The position numbers and the translations under genes are program-made. The notes beneath the pieces are model-generated. The model was not told the DNA's origin and did no database searches. It saw only the letters and a list, made by a program, of their open reading frames with translations. From NCBI GenBank assembly GCA_964230255.1, contig CAXRGW010000040.1, forward strand, positions 29,574-93,573: a stretch of DNA of 64,000 nt, read 5' to 3'. This document shows, piece after piece, positions 9,201-15,893 of the stretch; within the stretch, counting starts at the first letter, position 1, and each line of letters opens with the position of its first letter. The DNA comes from Alteromonas_E sp964230255. Lineage in GTDB: Bacteria; Pseudomonadota; Gammaproteobacteria; Enterobacterales; Alteromonadaceae.

Positions 9201-9617
9201 TTCAGTATCAGCATCCGCCTCGGGACGAATAGAGGCTAATGCTTGGTTATCACTCTCAGCTTTTAGTCTCGCCTGTTCAGCATCGATGCGAGCTATATAG
9301 CGTTCAGAAGGCAGGCGTAAGGTTTCACCATCGACCAATAGGTTGAGGTTTCGCTGTTCAAATGCGTCAGGGTTTAGCTCATAAATCGCTACCATCACTT
9401 GATATACCGTTAAATCAGAATTTTGACGGTAACGCGAAGCAATGCGCCAGAGTGTGTCGGAAGCGTCAATGGGACCATAAACCGCACCAGAATATTGTCC
9501 CTGTGCGTCGCGAGGCCCCTTGATCTGAATGCTGGTTGATTGCGCAGATGTTTCGCTGACCACGGCAAAAACGATGGCGAACGTTACACTCATCATTAAC
9601 CAACGGCTCAGTCTCAT
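6285..9617 (-). CDS. fimV: FimV-type polar hub protein with LysM domain
   Basis: This is an 1110-residue inner-membrane protein. It has a signal peptide (about 1-25), a periplasmic LysM-like domain (about 45-105, starting YGPIDASDTLWRIA) that binds peptidoglycan, and a coiled coil (about 160-260, Gln/Glu-rich). One transmembrane helix follows (about 266-288), then a very acidic cytoplasmic region of about 750 residues, and the short C-terminal FimV TPR motif (last 45 residues, LDLAHAYIEMDD). The acidic part carries at least four near-copies of ADELLAELEA. In Pseudomonas and Vibrio, FimV/HubP organises the cell pole, type IV pili and chemoreceptors. The position next to truA is conserved. Confidence 0.93.
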   Translation of the reverse strand: MRLSRWLMMSVTFAIVFAVVSETSAQSTSIQIKGPRDAQGQYSGAVYGPIDASDTLWRIASRYRQNSDLTVYQVMVAIYELNPDAFEQRNLNLLVDGETLRLPSERYIARIDAEQARLKAESDNQALASIRPEADADTETNIKPPGELVKKADLDETASQLTERLTQLDKQQLEQFDILRQQFAASIDNVQALIDENRKVIERLDGVNQDIDELRGQVQEQVQPQLDAQLQLQRELIDEFEQFKQREREKEEASFVQHLTTPTGIIAGSILFTVLFLGSLFWVLLKRRKPTETLVANESQPIIKPAQATQPAMDDLSDSLVDDLTAPNVEEDLFNDDELLDDILSDELEESLDDAVENELESYADLSDEMLVPEIEDGDSLFENDEELIKELDEIDGIDLSADDDIDLSDALEDDVDEALAAEMEDVSINEDSLDELFDEDELSDVDSELVAELSQGDELEAALDEELDAELADTDDLDEVLASEAEQAISELDDEDEKPEISIDELLEEPEQKGDTPAGIDVDVETGVSNQMLEQLGDEVAAQNEALDKVTDEILGELEQLEMMQDMMGDTDFDDDDDDEGDSADSELAEDDVQQSQQDIQTLDEFASDLDIDDISDLEDPLSDDLLAELRGEAEEQLTTGAGDDLADELLAELEADIEDASDETAPAMDENADETDSNDALADELLAELEAEVEETEPESETANEDVNDILADELLAELEADIEGPAEDADTGSELASDENEDLADELLAELEADVETNHDIAELDVDEDTTALRTELTEESPSVEVLAEIDTGIEDSEETVEEASAEIVSDELLAEVEAVETEERAIEEELEIPDDSDTDESEELVLEEPELDIEDAVADTEADVKADEFALEEGFELDDIPSLGDGEDSAFDDSLLDQEFDEFLLDDSVDEASEDPSESKPEGASATDGDEPDDLKDLPGLGDWLSESGDSEDSLVLEEIEGSDFDELLDSIDVEEDGKTELKLDNPDLDLDALFTEDESAQPETADQDFVDVDTLLAESQADDGSEVDDVNLNLDVALAEFTGVSDDDVVVDVDDGGEQAAKLDLAHAYIEMDDSAAAIELLKEVIADGSEEQQREANELLKTLK
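7340..7760 (-). repeat. Acidic tandem repeat region in fimV
   Basis: Four copies of a 10-11 residue unit reading ADELLAELEA(D/E) plus a weaker copy (SDDLLAELRG) are spaced about 100 bases apart. At the DNA level the underlying text of the type GCTAATAGTTCATCGGC recurs at about 7365, 7465, 7555, 7665 and 7735. Copies differ at several third positions, so the array is not newly made. Confidence 0.8.
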
Positions 9618-9822
9618 TGCGTTCCTTTATCTATTGTTTTTGTTGAACTCAGAAAGCCTGCAAGTGCCGTTCCAATCAGGCACCATAAGGTATCCTGTGT
9701 AACCAACAAACCACGACAAGCTTATAACCTGTGCCCTGCTCTACCAACAGTATAAACGAGAGCACAGATTTTGCTCTAAGGTTATCGACCGAAATCCAAT
9801 AAATTTAAGTTAATATAAAGAC

Positions 9823-10839
9823 TTAAAGATAATCTCTAATCAAAACCTCAGCAATTTGTACGCTGTTTGTTGCTGCGCCCTTTCGAACGTTGTCAGACAC
9901 TACCCACAAGTTTACACCATTCGGATGGGAAATATCATTGCGGATCCGACCCACGTGTACACTATCATTGCCGCTAGCGCTACTGACTTGGGTTGGGAAG
10001 TCTTCTTGACTTTCGTATACCGTAACACCTTCTGCTTCGTTGAGCAGGCGTTTAACATCTTCTGCATCAATGGGTTGAAGCGCCTCAATGTGAATAGCTT
10101 CACCGTGTCCATAGAACACAGGCACTCGAACGGCGGTTGGATTTACGCGAATTGATTCGTCCCCCAGAATTTTGTGGGTTTCCCACACCATTTTCATTTC
10201 TTCTTTGGTGTAATCATTATCAAGAAAAACATCAATTTGTGGGATAGCATTAAACGCAATTTGACGGCTAAAACCATCCGTATTCACTTCTCGTCCATTC
10301 ATCAATGAAGCGGTTTGTTGTGCCAAACCATCAATTGCAGATTTACCAGCTCCCGAAACAGACTGGTAGGTACAGACATTAATTCGATCAATGCCCACAG
10401 CGTCGTGAATAGGCTTCAATGCAACAACCATTTGAATCGTTGAACAGTTAGGGTTGGCAATGATATTACGATTGCGGAAATCAGCTAACGCATGTGAATT
10501 TACCTCAGGCACTACTAAGGGAATATCCGGCTCGTAACGAAACTGAGAAGTATTGTCGATAACCACACAACCCGCTTCCGCGGCGATCGGTGCGAACTTT
10601 TCAGATACACTACCACCCGCTGAGAAGAACCCCAGTTGAACTTTTTGCCAATCAAAGGTATCTGCGTTTAACACTTCAATGTCTTTTCCTTTGTACGAAA
10701 TGATACCACCAGCTGAACGTTCACTGGCTAGTGGATAAAGAGTACCAATTGGAAAATTGCGATCTTCCAAAATTTCGATCATGGTTTTACCAACCAGACC
10801 TGTTGCGCCTAATACCGCAACATCAAAGGCTTGTGACAT
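9823..10839 (-). CDS. asd: Aspartate-semialdehyde dehydrogenase
   Basis: The enzyme reduces beta-aspartyl phosphate to aspartate semialdehyde with NADPH, feeding lysine, diaminopimelate, methionine and threonine synthesis. The 338-residue protein has the nucleotide-binding motif AVLGATGLVGKTM and the catalytic cysteine C132 in NPNCSTIQ. E. coli usg, which occupies this locus, lacks that cysteine, so this copy is predicted active and not a usg-type relic. It lies between pdxB and fimV. About 200 bases separate it from fimV, which probably has its own promoter. Confidence 0.95.
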   Translation of the reverse strand: MSQAFDVAVLGATGLVGKTMIEILEDRNFPIGTLYPLASERSAGGIISYKGKDIEVLNADTFDWQKVQLGFFSAGGSVSEKFAPIAAEAGCVVIDNTSQFRYEPDIPLVVPEVNSHALADFRNRNIIANPNCSTIQMVVALKPIHDAVGIDRINVCTYQSVSGAGKSAIDGLAQQTASLMNGREVNTDGFSRQIAFNAIPQIDVFLDNDYTKEEMKMVWETHKILGDESIRVNPTAVRVPVFYGHGEAIHIEALQPIDAEDVKRLLNEAEGVTVYESQEDFPTQVSSASGNDSVHVGRIRNDISHPNGVNLWVVSDNVRKGAATNSVQIAEVLIRDYL

Positions 10840-10871
10840 GAGTTGTTTTACTCCCGTAGATATTTATTTCG

Positions 10872-12035
10872 TTACTGTGAACACTGTGTGTTAAATGCGA
10901 GTCTCTGTAAAAGCTGACGAATCGGCTCGTCATCACAGTGCTCATTCAACATAATTGTTTGTGCAGCAAACTCGCGTCGTTGGCCATAGGTTTTGCGCAA
11001 ATGTACGAATTTTTGACCGACATCGCTGGATTGTGCCATTGCTTGGCGAAAAATCCTATCGTCCTGCCTAATATCATATAGCGAAAAGATCGCGGCCCAA
11101 ATCAGACTTTCATCGCATTTGCCAATATTGCGCCAATCTAAAGCTGCTAATTGCGGTAACACCTCGTCCATTTGAATAGTCTCAGGGATATTGAACTGCC
11201 TGGATAAAGCGCTATAACTCATAAAAGTGCCGCGAGTTTTGCCCTCCAATGTATGCCCGGCAATATGTGGCGTAGCGTACAAACAATGCGGCAACATTGC
11301 GCGGTTTACTTCAGGTTCATTTTCCCACGCATCAAGAATAAGCACTGGCATGTCGCGCTGTTCAGCTTGTGCTGAAAACGCCAATTCATCGATAACGCCA
11401 CCGCGGCATGCGTTAATCACCAATTGATTGGCTTTTAACTGCTTTAATTGTTCGTCACCAAGCAAGTGTCGGGTTCGATACTCGCCATCCTCAATAAGAG
11501 GTACATGCAAACATATAATGTCGCAGTTTAAAATCGTGTCTAAGTCAACGAACTCGCGCGGGTCTTCGGTCAGTGCCAATAGTGGGTCACACAGGCAATA
11601 ATCAAATGATAATGCGCTGAGCTTAGACTCTAGTGCCGAACCAACGTTTCCCGCGCCTACTACACCAATCCGCATCTTACGCATATCACTCAGGCTAAGG
11701 TTACGCGATGCAGCATAGGCAAAAATGGCGCTCAATACATATTCCGCGACGGCTACGGCGTTGCAACCGGCAGAAACATAGTACGGCACTTGCGCTTCAT
11801 CAAGCGCTGCTAAATCAAAATGGTCAAAACCGGCAGTGGCAGTAGCAACCAATTGCAACTTAGGTGCATGCGCCAACAACTCTGCATTCACTTTTGTTGT
11901 TGAACGCACCATCAATGCATCGGCTTCAGATAGCAAATCGAGGTTTATATTTCCAGCGCTAAAAGGCGTGGCATCGCCCAGCAGCGAGAAACACTGCTCG
12001 GCGTAGGGCATATTGTCGTCGTATAGAATGTTCAT
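10872..12035 (-). CDS. pdxB: Erythronate-4-phosphate dehydrogenase
   Basis: PdxB oxidises 4-phosphoerythronate in the DXP-dependent pyridoxal-phosphate pathway. The 387-residue protein begins MNILYDDNMPYAE, as PdxB does. It has the D-2-hydroxyacid dehydrogenase fold with the dinucleotide motif VGAGNVGSALESKL, the NACRGGVIDE segment, and TPHIAGHTLEGKTRG carrying the catalytic His. The C-terminal PdxB dimerisation domain is present. I took the ATG at 12035; the frame extends 12 codons further upstream but homology does not. It is followed by asd, as pdxB-usg in E. coli. Confidence 0.95.
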   Translation of the reverse strand: MNILYDDNMPYAEQCFSLLGDATPFSAGNINLDLLSEADALMVRSTTKVNAELLAHAPKLQLVATATAGFDHFDLAALDEAQVPYYVSAGCNAVAVAEYVLSAIFAYAASRNLSLSDMRKMRIGVVGAGNVGSALESKLSALSFDYCLCDPLLALTEDPREFVDLDTILNCDIICLHVPLIEDGEYRTRHLLGDEQLKQLKANQLVINACRGGVIDELAFSAQAEQRDMPVLILDAWENEPEVNRAMLPHCLYATPHIAGHTLEGKTRGTFMSYSALSRQFNIPETIQMDEVLPQLAALDWRNIGKCDESLIWAAIFSLYDIRQDDRIFRQAMAQSSDVGQKFVHLRKTYGQRREFAAQTIMLNEHCDDEPIRQLLQRLAFNTQCSQ

Positions 12036-12060
12036 CTGGCAGAGTTTACCTGCTGCCAGC

Positions 12061-12951
12061 TCACTTCTCACTGATAATTTCAGAAATAATCTGATTAACT
12101 TGTTCGGGTGCTTCTAATTGTGGATAGTGGCCAACTGGTAATGCCCGAGTCGGTGTTTCTGGCAGTAAATACTGAAACCGAGAGAGCATGTGCTTTCCTG
12201 AGATTGGGTCATAAGTACCATTGATAAACATCAGTTTGCTAGTCGCTTGCTTTGCAGTGTTCTGCATCGCTGCAACCCAACGATCGCGATAGCGAATGCG
12301 GTCATCAAGATAATCCAATATCGCGGGTAACACGCACCGGCCATCATTGTGTTTCATAAGTTCCCACAAAACGTCTATCTCATGAGTCTTAGGAGGCGTT
12401 TGTGGACCAAAGATACGAGTGAAACTCTTTCTCAAGGTAGCTTGGCTAAGCAGCCTTGCACAAACTGGACCCAACCAGCTGTGTAATAGCCTCTGTGTCA
12501 CTAAAGGCCGATGGCTTTCAGGGAATAAACCGCCGTTAAGCCAGATCATGTGATTAATGTTATAACTACTCTCTCCCAAGTTGACACGAGCGAGCAACTC
12601 TTGCGCAACAGAATCACCGTAATCGTGAGCTATGACACTAATTGAACTCAACGCTAACTCTGAAAGTAATTGCTCAATAATGTCAGCTTGTTCGAGGATA
12701 CTGTATTTGTGTGGGTGCGGCTTAGCAGACAACCCATAGCCCAGCAGGTCTAAAGCCACTAAATTACAGTCCGACTTAAACGCCTGCCATTGACTATGCC
12801 AGTCCCATGCAGCACTCGGAAAACCGTGAATAAACACCAGTGTTTCCGCTGCGGGGTTAGGGTTCACATGCTGCCAAACAGCAATCTTATGGCCTTGTAG
12901 CTGTTTGAACTGCGCGTGAGATTTATAGTCGTTTAAATCGGCGTAAGGCAT
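12061..12951 (-). CDS. MEST-like alpha/beta hydrolase
   Basis: This 296-residue alpha/beta hydrolase has HGFPSAAWDW (oxyanion region, about 42-51), a nucleophile elbow reading HDYGDS with Asp at position 110, and a late GHYPQLEAPEQV that supplies the catalytic His. Asp in the nucleophile place is typical of the haloalkane dehalogenase/epoxide hydrolase branch. From memory it resembles the vertebrate MEST protein, sharing ALDLLGYGLSAKPHPH, HDYGDSVAQELL, GGLFPESHRPL and FGPQTPP. The substrate is unknown. Its ATG overlaps the stop codon of the aldolase gene (TAATG), so the two are translationally coupled. Confidence 0.8.
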   Translation of the reverse strand: MPYADLNDYKSHAQFKQLQGHKIAVWQHVNPNPAAETLVFIHGFPSAAWDWHSQWQAFKSDCNLVALDLLGYGLSAKPHPHKYSILEQADIIEQLLSELALSSISVIAHDYGDSVAQELLARVNLGESSYNINHMIWLNGGLFPESHRPLVTQRLLHSWLGPVCARLLSQATLRKSFTRIFGPQTPPKTHEIDVLWELMKHNDGRCVLPAILDYLDDRIRYRDRWVAAMQNTAKQATSKLMFINGTYDPISGKHMLSRFQYLLPETPTRALPVGHYPQLEAPEQVNQIISEIISEK

Positions 12952-13700
12952 TAATATTTATAGTCCGGTGATTCGCGATCGAGTTTACGTAAAATACCAG
13001 GCCAAGCTAACATGCCACCCATCGAGCGTGTGACTTGCGTAGCTTGCGCGCGAATTCCAGCTAAAATTGGGGCTGGAATTGGACGCAATTCAACGCCTGT
13101 TGACTGCGCTTGAATTTGTATCTCACAGCTGCGCTGTAAAACAAACATGCCCAAAAAGGCATCGGCAATAGTTTCTGCACAAGTCAATAAGCCATGATTG
13201 CGTAATATCATAAAATTGGTATTACCCAAATCTGCTACTAAACGCTGCTTTTCGTCTGGATTTAAGGCCACGCCTTCATAGTCGTGATAAGACAAAGATG
13301 CCAGCGGAAACAGCGATTGTTGACTATAAGGCAACAAGCCTTGTTCTTGTACGGAAATAGCAATACCAGCATTAGTGTGCAAATGCAGTACGCATTTAGC
13401 GTCATCGCGTGCTTCGTGAACGGCACTGTGAATGGTAAATCCAGCTGGATTAATATCAAATTCACTGTCCACGACTTTGTTACCGTGCAAGTCTACTTTA
13501 ACCAAGCTTGAAGCCGTCACTTCTTCAAATAACATGCCGTAAGGGTTAATTAGAAAGTGATGATCAGGGCCTGGAATTCGAGCGGAGATATGGGTGAAAA
13601 CTAAGTCATCCCAGCCATAATGCGCAACCATCCGGTAACACGCAGCTAGATCAACGCGCATTTGCCATTCTTGTTCTGACACTTGGTCTTTAACGTTCAT
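12951..13700 (-). CDS. Class II aldolase/adducin-domain protein
   Basis: This 249-residue protein has the class II aldolase/adducin fold. It shows VFTHISAR, a substrate-loop NPYGMLFEEVT, the zinc-ligand pair in VLHLHTNAG and a third His in RNHGLLTC. Members act on L-fuculose-, ribulose- or methylthioribulose-phosphates or are uncharacterised; this subgroup is usually annotated only as class II aldolase. I chose the ATG at 13700, preceded by GAGG at 8 bases, not the longer frame that runs into the neighbour's promoter. It is the first gene of a two-gene operon divergent from a Crp/Fnr-type regulator. Confidence 0.85.
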   Translation of the reverse strand: MNVKDQVSEQEWQMRVDLAACYRMVAHYGWDDLVFTHISARIPGPDHHFLINPYGMLFEEVTASSLVKVDLHGNKVVDSEFDINPAGFTIHSAVHEARDDAKCVLHLHTNAGIAISVQEQGLLPYSQQSLFPLASLSYHDYEGVALNPDEKQRLVADLGNTNFMILRNHGLLTCAETIADAFLGMFVLQRSCEIQIQAQSTGVELRPIPAPILAGIRAQATQVTRSMGGMLAWPGILRKLDRESPDYKY

Positions 13701-13740
13701 TCGATAATCCTCTATATTGATTAACGATATAATACGCGTA

Positions 13741-13750
13741 TGATTAATCA
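13741..13750. promoter_or_regulatory. Palindrome TGATTAATCA in the divergent intergenic region
   Basis: The 82-bp gap between the aldolase and the Crp-like gene holds the perfect 10-bp palindrome TGATTAATCA and a TATAAT at 13728-13733. The half-site TGAT resembles that read by FNR-type regulators, but the spacing is shorter than the classical TTGAT-N4-ATCAA. It is a candidate operator for the adjacent regulator. The assignment is an inference. Confidence 0.4.
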
Positions 13751-13782
13751 CCAACTGTCGCCAATACGACATTGTATAAAAA

Positions 13783-14481
13783 ATGTTATCGATTCCTCAA
13801 CAGACCTTGTTGCGTTCTACAGTGTGGTTTAATGCTATGACTGTAGAAGTACAAGATGCCTTTATGGGCGTGATTAAACTACAAAGGCTCAGCAAAGGCA
13901 GTCAATTGTACGGCAAAGGTTTTGTCGGCACTGGGTTTCATTGTGTGCTCGAAGGACGAGTTAAAGTCAGTAATATTCATAGCAGTGGTAAGCAAATGGT
14001 TTTGGCTTATCTCGATGTGGGCAGCTGGTTTGGGGAAATTTCAATGTTTGATGGATTGGGCCGTTCACATGATACCCATGCAGATTCGGATGCAGTACTA
14101 GCATTCATAAGTCGCGCGGATTTCCATCGACTATTAAATCAATACCCTGAAACTTACCACTACTTTACCCAGTTGTTATGCCAACGTTTGCGCACAACCT
14201 TTAACTTTATTGATTCAACCGCGAGCTTAAGCCTGAAGCAACAACTCGCGAAGCGCTTAATATTGCTCAGTAGTAATTTTGGTCAGCGCTTGGCGGGGCA
14301 TAACACAATTGAAATTACCGCATCACAAGAAACCCTTGCCATGATGATCAATTCATCGCGGCAAACTATTAATCGCTTGCTAAAAGAAATGGAACAGCAA
14401 GGGTGTTTACGCACACATTACGGCCGCATCACCTTGCTGGACATCGCACAGTTGAAACAACTGTGCGAGTGGGACGACTAA
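13783..14481 (+). CDS. Crp/Fnr family transcriptional regulator
   Basis: This 232-residue protein has a cyclic-nucleotide-binding jelly roll (about 20-130; GSWFGEISMFDG is the phosphate-cassette region) and a C-terminal winged helix with the recognition segment SQETLAMMINSSRQTINRLLKEMEQQG. No N-terminal four-cysteine FNR cluster is present. The cassette reads GEISMFDGLGRSHDTHA, where Crp proteins have an Arg-Ser/Thr pair, so cAMP binding is uncertain. It is transcribed divergently from the aldolase-hydrolase operon, a layout that suggests it controls that operon. Its end faces fabB with a gap of 7 bases. Confidence 0.88.
   Translation: MLSIPQQTLLRSTVWFNAMTVEVQDAFMGVIKLQRLSKGSQLYGKGFVGTGFHCVLEGRVKVSNIHSSGKQMVLAYLDVGSWFGEISMFDGLGRSHDTHADSDAVLAFISRADFHRLLNQYPETYHYFTQLLCQRLRTTFNFIDSTASLSLKQQLAKRLILLSSNFGQRLAGHNTIEITASQETLAMMINSSRQTINRLLKEMEQQGCLRTHYGRITLLDIAQLKQLCEWDD
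14445..14467. terminator. Hairpin between convergent crp-like gene and fabB
   Basis: CGCACAGTT and AACTGTGCG pair around a 5-base loop, inside the last codons of the Crp-like gene and 22 bases beyond the fabB stop on the other strand. No T-run follows on either side, so it may protect 3' ends or act as a weak terminator. Confidence 0.5.
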
Positions 14482-14488
14482 TTCCGCG

Positions 14489-15700
14489 CTACTTATAACG
14501 TGAGAAAACCAATGTTGCGTTGGTGCCACCAAAACCGAAACTATTCGACATAATGGTATTGAGTGTTGCATCACGCTTTTCAGTGACAATGTCTAAGCCT
14601 TCTGCAGCTGGGTCCATTGAGTCGATGTTGATTGACGGTGCAATAAACCCATGCTTCATCATTAATAAGCTATAAATCGCTTCGTTAACGCCAGCGGCAC
14701 CTAAGGCATGACCGGTAAGTGACTTAGTTGCGCTGATCGGTGGTGAATTTTCTTTGAATACCTCTTGAATCGCTTTCAACTCTTGAACATCACCTACCGG
14801 CGTTGAAGTTCCATGAGTGTTAAGATAGTCAATGGGTGCTTCAATATTCTCCATCGCCATTCGCATACAACGAACGGCACCCTCACCCGACGGAGCAACC
14901 ATGTCGTAACCGTCAGACGTAGCACCATAACCAGTAACTTCTGCATAAATAGTTGCGCCACGCGCGAGTGCATGCTCAAGCTCTTCAACGACAACCATGC
15001 CGCCACCACCTGAGCTAACAAATCCGTCTCGCTCTGCGCAGTAAGTGCGTGATGCTACCGCTGGATTGTCGTTGTACTTAGAAGATAAAGCGCCCATGGC
15101 ATCAAATTGGCTAGATAGTGACCAGTGTAGCTCTTCACCGCCACCTGCAAACACCACGTCTTGTTTATTGAGTTGAATCATTTCTAACGCATTGCCAATA
15201 CAGTGAGCACTGGTAGCACACGCTGATGAAATTGAGTAGTTAATACCTTTAATTTTGAATGGCGTTGCCAAACAAGCGGAAACTGTAGAGCCCATGCAAC
15301 GTGTAACCATATAAGGGCCAACACGCTTAACGCCCTTTTCACGTAAGATATCAGCTGACGCCACTTGGTTGACCGATGACGCACCACCTGAACCTGCGAT
15401 GATGCCGGTTCGCGGATTTGAAATTTGTTCTTCTGTTAAGCCCGAATCGGCCACAGCTTGTTGCATAGCTATATAGGCGTACGCTGCGGCATCACCCATA
15501 AAACGCATGGCTTTGCGGTCAATATGTTCTTTGAGGTCAATGTCTACTTGTCCCCATACGTGGCTGCGCATACCCATTTCTGCAAATTGCTCAGAAAATG
15601 TGATTCCTGAGGTGCCGTTGCGCAAAGACTCCGCAACTGCGTTCTGGTCTGTACCAATACTTGAAACAATACCGATACCAGTAATAACTGCTCTTCTCAT
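14489..15700 (-). CDS. fabB: 3-oxoacyl-ACP synthase I
   Basis: FabB condenses malonyl-ACP with growing acyl-ACP and is the elongation enzyme specific to unsaturated fatty-acid synthesis downstream of FabA. The 403-residue protein is near-identical in layout to E. coli FabB. The catalytic Cys161 lies in SSACATSAHC, His residues in THGTSTPVGD and SLTGHALGAAG, and the terminal motif is NSFGFGGTNATLVF. It is divergent from mnmC as in enteric bacteria. A FadR-like half-site lies in its promoter region (15751-15767). Neighbouring fadR, fadD and accD genes make this a lipid-rich window. Confidence 0.98.
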   Translation of the reverse strand: MRRAVITGIGIVSSIGTDQNAVAESLRNGTSGITFSEQFAEMGMRSHVWGQVDIDLKEHIDRKAMRFMGDAAAYAYIAMQQAVADSGLTEEQISNPRTGIIAGSGGASSVNQVASADILREKGVKRVGPYMVTRCMGSTVSACLATPFKIKGINYSISSACATSAHCIGNALEMIQLNKQDVVFAGGGEELHWSLSSQFDAMGALSSKYNDNPAVASRTYCAERDGFVSSGGGGMVVVEELEHALARGATIYAEVTGYGATSDGYDMVAPSGEGAVRCMRMAMENIEAPIDYLNTHGTSTPVGDVQELKAIQEVFKENSPPISATKSLTGHALGAAGVNEAIYSLLMMKHGFIAPSINIDSMDPAAEGLDIVTEKRDATLNTIMSNSFGFGGTNATLVFSRYK

Positions 15701-15750
15701 AGTTCACCCAATTAAATTAACGCGCATATAGTATAGATTTAAGTGCGTAA

Positions 15751-15767
15751 AGTGGTCTGCTCTTTAT
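15751..15767. promoter_or_regulatory. Possible FadR activator site upstream of fabB
   Basis: AGTGGTCTGCTCTTTA carries the TGGTCTG core of one FadR half-site; the other half is poor. On the minus strand an AT-rich -10-like stretch (around 15725-15735) lies about 25 bases downstream, so the site would be near -36 to -40, where FadR activates fabB in E. coli. This is a motif-level inference only. Confidence 0.35.
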
Positions 15768-15893
15768 ACTAGGTGTTAATGATGATCGATGTACAGCAAA
15801 GATCGCGACAACCTGCATGAAATTGAGCTTTTTGCTGTGTAACACGGTATCATAGCGTCATCTCTAGAAGTGTGACGATTCAAAGAATTTTCA

